NCBI RefSeq assembly: GCF_001957135.1
Contig: NZ_MPHK01000020.1
Span: 537 to 64,536, forward strand
Length of the DNA: 64,000 nt
Direction: 5' to 3'
Source of the DNA: Shewanella sp. UCD-KL21
GTDB lineage: Bacteria > Pseudomonadota > Gammaproteobacteria > Enterobacterales > Shewanellaceae
The position numbers were made by a program, and so were the translations under genes. Positions 18,442-27,973 of the stretch are shown one piece after another. The notes under the pieces were generated by a model. That model was not told the DNA's origin. It did not search any database and worked only from the letters and a program-made list of their open reading frames with translations. Each line of letters starts with the position of its first letter. Position 1 is the first letter of the stretch.

Positions 18442-19593
18442 TTAATCTAAAAATTGCGACAATATATCATTAACAAACATATGGCCTTTGGCGGTTAATT
18501 GCCAATGGGTCTCAGTTTCGGTTAATAAGCCTCTTTTAATTGACTTAGCAATACCTTCATCAAGCTCTGACACTGGTAAGCCGGTGCGCAGTTCAAATTC
18601 AGTTTTAGCGATAGGCGTCATTAGTCTGAGTCGATTCATTAAATATTCAAGGGCGCGATCTTCAGCTAACACTTCGGTGGTTTCACTGGTGTGCTCTGAG
18701 GTGGCTAAGTAACCCTTAGGATGCTTAATTTTAACGGTACGAATAATCTTATTGAGTTCTGGCTGAGTAATTTTGCCATGGGCGCCGCAGCCAATGCCCA
18801 AGTAATCGCCAAACTGCCAATAATTGAGATTATGTTTGCACTGAAAGCCGTCTTTGGCATAGGCAGAGATTTCATATTGCACATAGCCAAGTGCTGCCAA
18901 CTTCTTCTGTCCTTGCTCATAGATATGCCATAAGTTTTCATCGTCAGGCAATTGTGGCGGTTTAGAATGAAATAAGGTATTTGGCTCTATGGTTAGTTGA
19001 TACCAAGATAAATGTGGCGGCATTAACTCGGCGGCAGTATCGATATCGGCCATGGCTTCATCAAATGACTGATTCGGTAAGCCGTGCATTAAATCTAAGT
19101 TAAAGCTGTTGTAACCTGCATTACGGGCTGTATTAGCCGCACTAACGGCTTCATCTTCATCATGAATACGCCCAAGAAGGTTGAGTTTATCTTTTGAGAA
19201 ACTTTGTACTCCAATGGACAAGCGCGTCACCCCTGCAGCGCGATATGCGGCAAAGTCATCATGCTCTAGCGTACCGGGGTTGGCTTCCATGGTGATTTCA
19301 ATATCATCTTCAAAACCAATGGCAGCTTCAGCACCGGCTAGAATGCGCTGTATTTGAGTGGCTTCAAATAAAGATGGCGTGCCGCCACCAATAAAAATGC
19401 TGTGAAGTTTTCGCCCTTGCACATAGTGAAGGTCATGGTTGAGATCCTCTAAAAGTGCATCAACATAAGCTTGTTGCGGTAATTCTCCATGCTGACCATG
19501 GGAGTTAAAATCACAATATGGGCACTTTTGTACGCACCAAGGGATATGGATATATAAGCTCAGTGGTGGCAGAGTTAATTTTGCTGATTGCAT
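18442..19593 (-). CDS. hemW: radical SAM heme chaperone HemW
   Basis: This 383-aa protein carries the radical SAM cysteines in IPWCVQKCPYCDFNSHG (residues about 17-33, C-X3-C-X2-C), the FIGGGTPSLF motif, and the HemW-type C-terminal HTH-like domain. HemW inserts or delivers heme and is often misnamed coproporphyrinogen III oxidase; the coproporphyrinogen oxidase HemN has a different N-terminal extension, which is absent here. It lies five bases after rdgB on the same strand, the same order as in E. coli. Confidence 0.95.
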   Translation of the reverse strand: MQSAKLTLPPLSLYIHIPWCVQKCPYCDFNSHGQHGELPQQAYVDALLEDLNHDLHYVQGRKLHSIFIGGGTPSLFEATQIQRILAGAEAAIGFEDDIEITMEANPGTLEHDDFAAYRAAGVTRLSIGVQSFSKDKLNLLGRIHDEDEAVSAANTARNAGYNSFNLDLMHGLPNQSFDEAMADIDTAAELMPPHLSWYQLTIEPNTLFHSKPPQLPDDENLWHIYEQGQKKLAALGYVQYEISAYAKDGFQCKHNLNYWQFGDYLGIGCGAHGKITQPELNKIIRTVKIKHPKGYLATSEHTSETTEVLAEDRALEYLMNRLRLMTPIAKTEFELRTGLPVSELDEGIAKSIKRGLLTETETHWQLTAKGHMFVNDILSQFLD

Positions 19594-19598
19594 GATAG

Positions 19599-20198
19599 TT
19601 ACTTGATAATCCCTTTGGCTTTCATGGCATCTACAAGCAAAGTAAGTGCTAACCCACGATGGCTTAACTGGTTTTTTTGCTCACTTGAAAGCTCGGCTGC
19701 TGAAATATCAAACCCCTGTGGAATAAAGATAGGGTCGTAGCCATGGCCTTGCTCACCTTGAGGGCTCAATCCTATAGTGCCTTCCCACGCCGCTTGGCAA
19801 ACTATTGGGGTAGGGTCTTTAGCATGGCGCATATAAACCAATACACACTGAAAGCGTGCTTGGCGCTGTGTTTTGCCTTCCAATGCAGCAAGTAATTTAA
19901 GGTAGTTGTCTTGCTCGCTGGCGCCTTCGCCGCCGTAACGGGCTGAATAAATCCCCGGTGCGCCTTGCAGGGCATCAACCTCTAAACCCGAATCATCCGC
20001 GATTGCGGCTTTGCCTGTGATTTCTGCAGCGTGGCGGGCTTTAATAATGGCATTTTCAATAAAGGTGGTGCCTGTTTCAGCCACTTCTGGAACGTTAAAT
20101 TGATTTTGCGGTAAAACCTCAATATCAAATTGGGCTAACATTTGATCAAACTCTGTTAGTTTACCTTTGTTGCCGCTGGCTAAAACAATCTGTTGCAT
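19599..20198 (-). CDS. rdgB: dITP/XTP pyrophosphatase RdgB
   Basis: The 199-aa enzyme hydrolyses non-canonical purine nucleoside triphosphates such as dITP and XTP so that they are not used in DNA. Motifs are ASGNKGKLTEF (residues 7-17), the AIADDSGLEVDALQGAPGIYSARYGG segment (about 65-90), and the C-terminal YDPIF and SHRGLAL. Length is normal. It forms an operon with hemW, which starts five bases on. Confidence 0.96.
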   Translation of the reverse strand: MQQIVLASGNKGKLTEFDQMLAQFDIEVLPQNQFNVPEVAETGTTFIENAIIKARHAAEITGKAAIADDSGLEVDALQGAPGIYSARYGGEGASEQDNYLKLLAALEGKTQRQARFQCVLVYMRHAKDPTPIVCQAAWEGTIGLSPQGEQGHGYDPIFIPQGFDISAAELSSEQKNQLSHRGLALTLLVDAMKAKGIIK

Positions 20199-20506
20199 GG
20201 AATACCTTTTTTATTAAATAAGGGGCTGATGTTTTAAATAGTGCTTATGGGGTGAGCAGGCTTGTCGTAAACTAAAACTCACATCAAATAAGTGGCATAC
20301 AGCCTCAAAATAGGCTTAGTTTTACGCCTTGACTGGCTATTTAAATTTTCATCAATGACATTGGCCTAATGATACCTAAGCGCTGAGTTGATAGACAGCA
20401 GCAAAGGATAAAATCGCTATGGTTTGCGCAACTAAATAAAAAGCTAAACCTTGAGGTTTAGCTTGTTAAAAGTGCAACATTATTTGAAATAAGCCGCTGT
20501 TTAGGC
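20199..20506. other. gap between the DUF4426 gene and rdgB
   Basis: The stretch contains the terminator of the DUF4426 gene at 20437-20465 and the rdgB upstream region. Otherwise I see no gene or motif. Confidence 0.35.
20437..20465 (-). terminator. terminator after the DUF4426 gene
   Basis: AAGCTAAACC and GGTTTAGCTT form a perfect stem around TTGA. The minus-strand side ends in five Ts. Confidence 0.85.
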
Positions 20507-20941
20507 TTATTCCACATAAAATTTCTGTTTGAACTTTAACGATGTATTGAGCTTATTGCCGCGCTTAATCGTCAGATTAAAGTTGATTTGTTGATCGTCT
20601 CGGTAAGGCACTTGGGCGATATAATAAATAGCATCACCTTCGCGAATTTCTTTAAACTCTAAATCCATTCGTGCATCAAGTAGGTTGTTGGCTACGCCAG
20701 CGATTTCAACAGCAACAGCGGGATTGCCCTCTTGACTGGTATCTAATACTGCAATATTGACAATACCGTTGTAATTACTGCGTTCAATACCATAGGTTTT
20801 GGCAATAGCAGGGGTGATAAAGGTACTACCTAATGCCATGTAATGAATATCATAATTACCGACAGTCTGTTTTTGTTCTGCTTGAACGGTCGTTAGGGTA
20901 CTCATTAAAATGACAAAGCTACATAAAAGGCTGCGAAACAT
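20507..20941 (-). CDS. DUF4426 domain-containing exported protein
   Basis: The 144-aa protein has a signal peptide (MFRSLLCSFVILMSTLTTVQA). It matches the DUF4426 family, which is conserved beside yggTU and rdgB in many gammaproteobacteria: GNYDIHYMALGSTFITPAIAKTYGI near the start, and the FKEIREGDAIYYIAQVPYRDDQQINFNLTI region. The function is unknown; it is probably periplasmic. It stands as a single gene with its own terminator. Confidence 0.85.
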   Translation of the reverse strand: MFRSLLCSFVILMSTLTTVQAEQKQTVGNYDIHYMALGSTFITPAIAKTYGIERSNYNGIVNIAVLDTSQEGNPAVAVEIAGVANNLLDARMDLEFKEIREGDAIYYIAQVPYRDDQQINFNLTIKRGNKLNTSLKFKQKFYVE

Positions 20942-21154
20942 AATATAAATCCTTGATCGACTCTGTGTTGCTAACAGCTGGCTTAATTGACCTAGCGGGT
21001 AAGTTTAGCCCTAGGTTAGTTAATCGTCGCGACGAAAGAGTTGATTCACTAATTGGAATGTAGACTTAAGTATAGAGAATTTTTAGCCAGATCACCCGTA
21101 ATTGGATCATTTTGATGGATGATTTCAATAATGGATGATTTCACTCATCGATGC

Positions 21155-21454
21155 TTAGTTGCAGTGGGCTATTATCTGCGATATTTCAGGCGGGATCTTT
21201 AACGGGCTGAGTATCTTCACTTGCTTATGACGGCCTTGAAGCCCTTTTAGAAGCATCACATCAGACTTTGGCACTTTAAAGGCTTTGGCTAAATACTTTA
21301 TCAGGTGGCTATTGGCTTTACCGTCGATTGGCGGGGCTGTAATGGCGATTTTTATTTCATCACCATGTAAGCCCACAATTTTATCACGGCTGGCCTTAGG
21401 CTGAATATAAAGGTTCAGCAACACATCTTGCTGTTGCTGAATAACGGCAGGCAT
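21155..21454 (-). CDS. yggU: YggU family protein (DUF167)
   Basis: This 99-aa protein shows the DUF167 pattern: LNLYIQPKASRDKIVGLHGDEIKIAITAPPIDGKAN near residues 14-49, then HLIKYLAKAFKVPKSDV and LKGLQGRHKQVKI. The family is widespread and its function unknown. It lies 42 bases downstream of yggT, as in E. coli (yggS-yggT-yggU), and is the last gene of that run. Confidence 0.92.
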   Translation of the reverse strand: MPAVIQQQQDVLLNLYIQPKASRDKIVGLHGDEIKIAITAPPIDGKANSHLIKYLAKAFKVPKSDVMLLKGLQGRHKQVKILSPLKIPPEISQIIAHCN

Positions 21455-21496
21455 TAGCTTAACCTCGCTCGGAGGTTAAAACCGAAAACATGAACT

Positions 21497-22048
21497 TTAA
21501 ACCTGAGCCCAAAATGGAATGTACTGCGCTAACAAAATATTAAGGAAGTTCATTGCAATCAGCACTAACATCACCGATAAGTCTAAACCGCCCATAGGAG
21601 GCAGGATACGACGAACAGGAGCTAAAAATGGTTCGGTAAGTTGATCCATTACCATCACAATTGGGTTTTGACCTTGGTTAAACCAGCTAAGCAGAGCGCG
21701 CAGAATAAGTACCCAAAACAGTAATACCCCAGCTTCTTTTAATACTGATACCACAGTAAGAAGACCTAGCATTAATGGGTCAAATAGCGCAGCAGGTGTC
21801 ATGGCGGTTAGTATTGAGAATTTTATAAATACTACCAATAAGGCCAGTACGATTGATGCGGTATCAATACTGCCCATAGACGGCAATACGCGGCGCATTG
21901 GGGCTATGATAGGTTGGGTCGCTTTAATCACAAACTGACTAAATGGATTGTAAAAATCGGCTCTGGCTAATTGTAGCCAAAAGCGCAGTAATACCACCAT
22001 CAAGTAGAGATCAAAAACTGTTGTGATTAAGAAATGTAATGCATTCAT
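21497..22048 (-). CDS. yggT: YggT family membrane protein
   Basis: The 183-aa protein consists of two YGGT repeats, each with a pair of hydrophobic helices. The first is LMVVLLRFWLQLARADFYNPFSQFVIKATQPIIAPMRRVLPS and the second has LRALLSWFNQGQNPIVMVMDQLTEPFLAPVRRILPP. It is an inner-membrane protein, with homologues linked to osmotic tolerance and cell-division or photosystem assembly in other bacteria. It sits between proC and yggU. Confidence 0.92.
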   Translation of the reverse strand: MNALHFLITTVFDLYLMVVLLRFWLQLARADFYNPFSQFVIKATQPIIAPMRRVLPSMGSIDTASIVLALLVVFIKFSILTAMTPAALFDPLMLGLLTVVSVLKEAGVLLFWVLILRALLSWFNQGQNPIVMVMDQLTEPFLAPVRRILPPMGGLDLSVMLVLIAMNFLNILLAQYIPFWAQV

Positions 22049-22134
22049 TGAATGTGCCTTAGTTGATCTGAAGTTGAACTAACATTGAGCTGAAAATTAT
22101 CGTAAAGATGTATTTTCTATTAAATATCGTTTGT

Positions 22135-22965
22135 TTAAAATGTTTTTGCCATTTCTTCTGCTCGTTTTATGCAGTTTGTCATAGCTTTATCCACTAAACC
22201 GCGTAAATCGCCCTGCTCGAAGGTTTCAACCGCTTGGGCTGTAGTGCCGCCTTTTGAGGTGACATTATTACGCAAGGTTGCTAATGAAAGTTGTGGATTT
22301 TGAATCACCATTTGCGCTGCGCCTAATGCCGCTTGTTGGGCGAGCTCTCTGGCGGTGGTTTCATCCATACCAGACTTAATACCATGGTCAATCATAGACT
22401 CAATAAACAAGAAGAAATAAGCAGGTGAACTGCCAGCTAAAGCGATTACTTGATTAAGCTCGGATTCTTTATTTACCCAAACAACTTTGCCGCCACTTAT
22501 CATTAAGGTTTCGCAAATTTGTTTATGCTGCGCTGAAATGGATTCATCGGCATATAAGCCTGTCATACCCACGCCAATTTGTGTTGGGGTATTAGGCATG
22601 GTGCGAATAAGTTTAATCGGTTGCTTAAAATAATCGACATAGCGCGCCGCAGGGATGCCAGCAGCGATAGTGATTAATAACTTTTGCGTTAAATCTAACT
22701 GGCTAAGTTGCTCACAAACCATTTGCATAAGTTGTGGTTTAACACTTAATACAATCACATCAGCATCATCTGCAGCTGCAATATTGTCATGAGATACACC
22801 AATATTAAAATCGGCTTTTAACGCATCTAATTTACCAACACTGGGATTAGTGGCGTGAATGCGATCGGCTGGGTAACCATTACTGACTAAACCACTGATA
22901 ATAGAGCGGGGCATATTGCCTGCACCGATAAAACATACTTTTGCTTGAGTCATATTAAGGGTCAC
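22135..22965 (-). CDS. proC: pyrroline-5-carboxylate reductase
   Basis: The 276-aa enzyme makes the last step of proline synthesis, reducing pyrroline-5-carboxylate with NAD(P)H. The nucleotide-binding loop is CFIGAGNMPRSIISGL (residues about 11-26). The dimerisation domain carries ALAGSSPAYFFLFIESMIDHG and the C-terminal VTSKGGTTAQAVETFE signature. It is part of the yggS-proC-yggT-yggU run common to gammaproteobacteria. Confidence 0.96.
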   Translation of the reverse strand: MTLNMTQAKVCFIGAGNMPRSIISGLVSNGYPADRIHATNPSVGKLDALKADFNIGVSHDNIAAADDADVIVLSVKPQLMQMVCEQLSQLDLTQKLLITIAAGIPAARYVDYFKQPIKLIRTMPNTPTQIGVGMTGLYADESISAQHKQICETLMISGGKVVWVNKESELNQVIALAGSSPAYFFLFIESMIDHGIKSGMDETTARELAQQAALGAAQMVIQNPQLSLATLRNNVTSKGGTTAQAVETFEQGDLRGLVDKAMTNCIKRAEEMAKTF

Positions 22966-23091
22966 TTTTATTTTTTATGTTAGCTGTTATTTGCGAATTG
23001 CTTATTTACTAATGTTTGGGCTATTGCTTACTAATACAAGCAGTAGCGGATAAATTTTAATTAATGATGTGACGATTTTGGCGTTTAGGAT

Positions 23092-23787
23092 TTATGGGTA
23101 ATCACGAGCGCCAAATATTGCAGTGCCAATTCTGACCATGGTAGAGCCATGCTCAATCGCCACCCCGAGATCATTACTCATACCCATCGATAGGGTGTCA
23201 ATATCAGGGTATTGGCTTTTTAGTTGCGTAAAAAGCTGTTGCAGTTTGGCAAACTCTTGGCGTTGCAGGGCAATATCGCTGGTGGCAGTCGGTATGGCCA
23301 TTAAGCCCCGTAAAGTCAAATTAGGGAGCGATGAGATCACCTTAGCTAATGGGCTAACCTCGGTCGCTATCACCCCTGACTTTGATGACTCTTCACTGAT
23401 ATTGACTTGAATACACACTTGCAATGGCGCTTTGTCTGTTGGTCTTTGCTCATTAAGGCGCTTAGCGATTTTTTCACGACTTAAGGTGTGCATCCAATCA
23501 AAATGCTCGGCAATAATGCGCGACTTGTTGGATTGCAATGGGCCGATAAAATGCCACTCAATATCACAATAGTCATCTTTTAGTGCGAGGACTTTTTCTT
23601 CGCCTTCTTGGACATAATTTTCACCAAAGCAACGCTGACCCGCTTGATAAGCCTCAACAATAGCCGATATGGGCTTAGTTTTACTGACGGCAAGTAAGGT
23701 GACGTCTTCACTATTACGTGAACAATTTTGCGCCGCTTGAGCAATTTGGCTCTGGGCGATTGATATTCGGTCTGCTATTGTTGTCAT
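23092..23787 (-). CDS. yggS: YggS family PLP homeostasis protein
   Basis: The 231-aa protein binds pyridoxal phosphate and controls cellular vitamin B6 and amino-acid balance. The PLP lysine is in LLAVSKTKP (about residue 36), with FGENYVQEGEEKV, WHFIGPLQSNK and the C-terminal SMGMSNDLGVAIEHGSTMVRIG segments all typical. I chose the ATG at 23787 because the distance to the PLP site then equals that of E. coli YggS; an upstream ATG at 23817 would add ten residues. Neither has a strong ribosome site. It is divergent from pilT with a very short shared promoter region. Confidence 0.95.
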   Translation of the reverse strand: MTTIADRISIAQSQIAQAAQNCSRNSEDVTLLAVSKTKPISAIVEAYQAGQRCFGENYVQEGEEKVLALKDDYCDIEWHFIGPLQSNKSRIIAEHFDWMHTLSREKIAKRLNEQRPTDKAPLQVCIQVNISEESSKSGVIATEVSPLAKVISSLPNLTLRGLMAIPTATSDIALQRQEFAKLQQLFTQLKSQYPDIDTLSMGMSNDLGVAIEHGSTMVRIGTAIFGARDYP

Positions 23788-23822
23788 ATTGTTTTGATTT
23801 GTTTGAATGGATGTCATTAGTC

Positions 23823-24860
23823 ATGGAAATAACTGAGTTACTTGCCTTTAGTGTAAAGCACAATGCATCAGATCTACACCTTTCTGCCGGTGTTTCTCCG
23901 ATGATTCGCGTTGATGGTGAAGTGAGAAAAATCAACTTACCCGCATTAGACCATCAAGCTGTTCATGGATTAGTCTATGACATCATGAATGATAAACAGC
24001 GTAAGGACTTCGAAGAACATTTAGAAATCGATTTCTCGTTCGAAGTACCCAACCTTGCCCGTTTTCGTGTTAACGCATTTAACCAATCCCGTGGTGCAGG
24101 TGCCGTGTTCCGTACCATTCCCAGCGATATATTATCACTCGAGCAGCTAGGCGCTCCTGAAATTTTCAAAAAGATTTCCAGCTTCCCGCGTGGATTAGTC
24201 TTAGTTACCGGGCCGACAGGTTCTGGTAAGTCTACAACACTGGCAGCAATGGTGGATTATATTAATAATGAACGCCATGACCATATTCTGACCATTGAAG
24301 ACCCAATAGAATTTGTGCATCAAAATAAGCAATGTTTGGTCAACCAACGTGAAGTGCATAAACATACCCATAGCTTTGAAGCCGCGCTTCGAAGTGCGTT
24401 ACGTGAAGATCCCGATGTTATTCTTGTGGGTGAGATGCGTGATCTTGAAACCATTCGCTTAGCAATGACAGCAGCAGAAACCGGTCACTTGGTTTTTGGT
24501 ACCTTGCATACCACCTCAGCGGCAAAAACCGTTGACCGTATTGTTGATGTATTCCCTGCTGGCGAAAAGGACATGGTGCGTACTATGTTGTCAGAATCTT
24601 TGCAGGCGGTTATTTCGCAAACCTTGATTAAAAAGGTCGGTGGCGGCCGAGTGGCAGCACATGAAATCATGATGGGCACGCCAGCTATTCGTAACCTTAT
24701 TCGTGAAGATAAAGTCGCGCAAATGTATTCAGCTATTCAAACGGGTATGTCTCATGGAATGCAAACCCTTGAGCAGTGTCTACAAAACCTAGTGAATCGC
24801 GGTCTTATTAGCCGTGATGATGCCATGTCAAAAAGCTCAAACAAACAAGCTAACTTTTAA
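23823..24860 (+). CDS. pilT: type IV pilus retraction ATPase PilT
   Basis: This 345-aa hexameric ATPase drives pilus retraction and twitching. It has the N-terminal PAS-like domain (MEITELLAFSVKHNASDLHLSAG), Walker A GPTGSGKSTT (about 133-142), the Asp box and LTIEDPIEFVHQ, Walker B VILVGEMRD, the His box GTLHTTSA and the AIRNLIREDK segment of PilT. I placed the start at ATG 23823, matching family N-termini; the open frame extends 35 codons further upstream into the yggS start. pilU follows after 11 bases, forming the standard pilTU operon. Confidence 0.97.
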   Translation: MEITELLAFSVKHNASDLHLSAGVSPMIRVDGEVRKINLPALDHQAVHGLVYDIMNDKQRKDFEEHLEIDFSFEVPNLARFRVNAFNQSRGAGAVFRTIPSDILSLEQLGAPEIFKKISSFPRGLVLVTGPTGSGKSTTLAAMVDYINNERHDHILTIEDPIEFVHQNKQCLVNQREVHKHTHSFEAALRSALREDPDVILVGEMRDLETIRLAMTAAETGHLVFGTLHTTSAAKTVDRIVDVFPAGEKDMVRTMLSESLQAVISQTLIKKVGGGRVAAHEIMMGTPAIRNLIREDKVAQMYSAIQTGMSHGMQTLEQCLQNLVNRGLISRDDAMSKSSNKQANF

Positions 24861-24871
24861 AGGAAAGTAAA

Positions 24872-25984
24872 ATGGATGTGCGTCCTTTTTTAAAGGTAAT
24901 GGTTGACCGCAAGGCTTCAGATTTATTTATTACTGCAGGCTTTCCGCCCAGCGCCAAAATTGATGGTGAGCTAAGACCACTATCGGATAATAGCTTTAAC
25001 CCTGAGCAGTCATTAGAGTTTGTTGAAGCCTTAATGACTGATGTGCAAAAGAAAGAGTTTCACGAGTCTCGTGAATGTAACTTTGCTTTTGCGGCAAAAG
25101 ATTTAGGCCGCTTTCGTGTCAGTGCTTTTTGGCAGCGTGAATCGCCCGGCTGCGTGATGCGCCGAATTGAAACTAAAATTCCTGAAGTTGATGATTTAAA
25201 GCTACCACCCATTCTTAAAGATTTGGTGATGAGTAAACGTGGTTTGATCATCATGGTGGGTGGTACAGGTACGGGTAAATCTACCTCGCTAGCTTCATTA
25301 GTTGGTTATCGAAATGCCCATGCACGCGGGCATATTTTAACCATTGAAGACCCTGTGGAATTTGTTCATGACCACCGTAAAAGTATTATTACCCAGCGAG
25401 AAGTCGGCATTGATACTGATTCATTTGATGCGGCACTGAAAAGTTCACTGCGTCAGGCGCCAGATGTGATTTTGATTGGTGAAATTCGTACCCAAGAAAC
25501 CATGGAATTTGCCTTAGCCTTTGCTGAAACGGGTCACTTATGTATGGCGACCTTGCATGCTAACAACGCTAACCAAGCGTTAGACCGCATTATGCATTTA
25601 GTGCCTGAAAGTAAACATAATCAGTTATTGTTTGATTTGTCGTTAAACCTGCGCGGTATTGTGGCGCAGCAATTGGTGGCGAAATCTGATGGCAGTGGCC
25701 GTCGTGCGGCAATTGAAGTGTTAATTAATACGCCACGTGTAGCCAGTTTGATAGCTAAAAATGAGCTGCACTTACTGAAAGAAACCATGGCAAAATCAAG
25801 AGAGCAGGGCATGCAAACCTTTGACCAAGCCTTGTTGGATTTATACCTTGAAAAAGAGATCAGTTATGCCGATGCATTGCATCATGCAGATTCACCTAAT
25901 GATTTGCGCTTAATGATTAAACTGCAAGGTAATGAAGCTAATTCATCAGGCATGATGGATGGCGTGACATTTGATATGAATTAA
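24872..25984 (+). CDS. pilU: PilT-dependent retraction ATPase PilU
   Basis: The 370-aa protein is a PilT paralogue that assists retraction under load. It shows Walker A GGTGTGKSTS (about 131-140), LTIEDPVEFVHDHRKS, Walker B VILIGEIRTQ, the His box ATLHANNANQ and the longer C-terminal tail that separates PilU from PilT. The start follows AAGGAAAGTAAA. It ends before a strong terminator, so pilTU is a closed unit. Confidence 0.96.
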   Translation: MDVRPFLKVMVDRKASDLFITAGFPPSAKIDGELRPLSDNSFNPEQSLEFVEALMTDVQKKEFHESRECNFAFAAKDLGRFRVSAFWQRESPGCVMRRIETKIPEVDDLKLPPILKDLVMSKRGLIIMVGGTGTGKSTSLASLVGYRNAHARGHILTIEDPVEFVHDHRKSIITQREVGIDTDSFDAALKSSLRQAPDVILIGEIRTQETMEFALAFAETGHLCMATLHANNANQALDRIMHLVPESKHNQLLFDLSLNLRGIVAQQLVAKSDGSGRRAAIEVLINTPRVASLIAKNELHLLKETMAKSREQGMQTFDQALLDLYLEKEISYADALHHADSPNDLRLMIKLQGNEANSSGMMDGVTFDMN

Positions 25985-26061
25985 AGGCGCAAATTAGCCT
26001 GATGCTAACCAGGTATTTACATCAGCGATAATAGTCCATTGATCTGATTGAAGATCGCATC

Positions 26062-26093
26062 AAAAGGCCAAGGCGTAAGCGTTGGCCTTTTTT
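26062..26093 (+). terminator. terminator after pilTU
   Basis: AAAAGGCCAA and TTGGCCTTTT form a perfect stem around GGCGTAAGCG, followed by a T run. Confidence 0.88.
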
Positions 26094-26130
26094 AACGTAA
26101 CAAATACTTACTATTTACAGCCTAGTAATT

Positions 26131-26139
26131 TGCTATAAT
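26131..26139 (+). promoter_or_regulatory. extended -10 promoter element
   Basis: TGCTATAAT is an extended -10 box (TGN followed by TATAAT), 34 bases upstream of the porin-like gene start. No matching strong -35 is seen, as is common for extended -10 promoters. Confidence 0.6.
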
Positions 26140-26172
26140 AACAATCCAACCAATGAACCCCCTAGGGATCCC

Positions 26173-27294
26173 ATGTTTAGTTTCAACAAAACCGTATTAG
26201 CAACTTCGCTAATAGCGGCATTTACACTTATGTCATCTTCAGCTCAGGCTGTCAGTATTAACGATGAGCTCGATATTGGTGGGGCAGTAAGGGTAAATTA
26301 TGGTTGGCAAGATTATGTTGATGGCAATGGCACGCTTGAGTTTGAACTGTTTAGAGCTGATGTAAATTACAAATCAGACAGTGGCTTATTTGCCTCAGCG
26401 CAATACCGCTGGTATGAGTATATGGATGTGATACACCATGCTTATATGGGCTATCAATTTGATGAAAACCAGAAGCTACAAGTGGGCGTCACCCAAGTGC
26501 CATTTGGGGTTATGCCAGTGGCTTCTCACTCATTTTGGTTTGGGGCGACTTATTATCTAGGCCTGGAAGATGATTATGATGCCGGTATTCATTATCAATA
26601 TGAAGGCAATGGCTGGCGTTATGATGCCGCTTATTTTGTTAATGATGAGTATGGTGATGGCAGTCGTTTTGATCGTTACTCATTTGATGTTGGCACTACA
26701 AAAGAGTCACCTTATCAAGAAGCCGGCCAATTAAACTTACGCATTGAAAAAACCATTGGTGATGAGTTTAAGAGTAAAGTCGGCGCGTCATTTCAATATG
26801 GTAATTTAGAATATGTGCCTGAAGGCTTTGAAAATGCAGCTGAAGGCGAAGATACCACAAGTATTACCGCAGCAGTGCATTGGCAGTTAGATTGGCAGCA
26901 ATGGCAATTACAAACCCAGTATATTCATTATGACTATGATTTAGACAACAGCAACCGCATCACCTTAGCCGCGTTTGCCGCGCCGTTTGAAATTGCCGCG
27001 AAAGCCGATGTGGTAACGTTAAACTTATCGCGTCAAATTGATGTGGATTGGGGCCCGATTAGCCAATTAAACTGTTACAACGATTACAGTCAGGTGATCG
27101 CTTCTGGTGAAGGCTTAGACGACTCTATTCAAAATGTCACAGGCTGTATGATTGCTGCCGGTAAGTTCTATACATATGTTGACTGGATTGCCGGTAAAAA
27201 TATGTGGTTTGCAGGTGGCGATGGCATTGGCATTGATAATGGCGATACCGCTTGGCATTCAAGGCTCAATATTAATGTTGGCTTTTATTTCTAA
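26173..27294 (+). CDS. porin-like outer-membrane beta-barrel protein
   Basis: The 373-aa product has a signal peptide (cleavage near SSAQAVSI). The mature protein has alternating strand patterns with many aromatic girdle residues (YRWYEYMDVIHHAYMGYQF, WRYDAAYFVNDEYG, WQLDWQQWQLQTQYIHYDYDL) and ends in NINVGFYF, a C-terminal phenylalanine strand as the assembly machinery expects. It is a predicted outer-membrane barrel of about 16 strands. I do not recognise a substrate-specific family; the closest impression is of short porins common in Shewanella. It is a single gene with its own promoter box. Confidence 0.75.
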   Translation: MFSFNKTVLATSLIAAFTLMSSSAQAVSINDELDIGGAVRVNYGWQDYVDGNGTLEFELFRADVNYKSDSGLFASAQYRWYEYMDVIHHAYMGYQFDENQKLQVGVTQVPFGVMPVASHSFWFGATYYLGLEDDYDAGIHYQYEGNGWRYDAAYFVNDEYGDGSRFDRYSFDVGTTKESPYQEAGQLNLRIEKTIGDEFKSKVGASFQYGNLEYVPEGFENAAEGEDTTSITAAVHWQLDWQQWQLQTQYIHYDYDLDNSNRITLAAFAAPFEIAAKADVVTLNLSRQIDVDWGPISQLNCYNDYSQVIASGEGLDDSIQNVTGCMIAAGKFYTYVDWIAGKNMWFAGGDGIGIDNGDTAWHSRLNINVGFYF

Positions 27295-27427
27295 GGCCAA
27301 TGTACCAGGTTGATCTGATGCGTATTTAGAAGCGTATATGTACTTGTGGCTTGCTTGTAAGAGTAATAGCCGCAAGTGTTTTTACTTTAAATAGATTATT
27401 TTAGATATATGTTGGAAAGGAATCAAA

Positions 27428-27973
27428 ATGAACAAACTCTTATTATCAGCTGGCTTAATTGGTTTAAGCTTTAGCGCTTTTTCAACGAATACAATGGCTA
27501 ATAGCTGTCCTGAATACCTCGATGTCGAAGCGAGAAAGTTGCACTCAGATGACACAGTCGACTTATGTCAGCTAACAGCAGGCAAACCAGTGTTAATTGT
27601 TAATACTGCCAGTAATTGTGGTTTTACGCCGCAATTTAAAGCGCTTGAAGCGCTGCATCAGCAATATAAAGACGATTTAGTGGTGATTGGTTTTCCATCA
27701 GATGATTTCTTTCAAGAAGAAGATGACGAAGCCAAAACAGCCGATGTGTGTTTCTTAAATTATGGTGTGACATTCACCATGGTGTCGACCTCACCAGTAA
27801 GAGGCAGCGATGCCAACTCGGTATTTTCATATTTAGGTGAAAAATCAGCATCACCAAAATGGAATTTTTATAAATACCTGGTTACCGCAGACGGTGAAAA
27901 TGTGCAGCAATTCAACTCTCGAGTAAAACCAGATAGCGAAGAGTTGCAAAAAGCGATAGAGTCAGTGCTATAA
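27428..27973 (+). CDS. exported glutathione peroxidase-like protein
   Basis: This 181-aa protein has a signal peptide (cleavage near NTMANS) followed by a glutathione-peroxidase fold. The peroxidatic cysteine lies in NTASNCGFTPQ (about residue 64). The usual glutamine-bearing FPCNQFGGQEP segment is replaced by FPSDDFFQEEDDEA, which still offers a glutamine. The Trp-Asn pair is in PKWNFYKYL. There is no selenocysteine. It probably reduces peroxides in the periplasm with a thioredoxin-type donor instead of glutathione, but this is an inference from the family. It precedes hemH but has its own start region. Confidence 0.85.
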   Translation: MNKLLLSAGLIGLSFSAFSTNTMANSCPEYLDVEARKLHSDDTVDLCQLTAGKPVLIVNTASNCGFTPQFKALEALHQQYKDDLVVIGFPSDDFFQEEDDEAKTADVCFLNYGVTFTMVSTSPVRGSDANSVFSYLGEKSASPKWNFYKYLVTADGENVQQFNSRVKPDSEELQKAIESVL

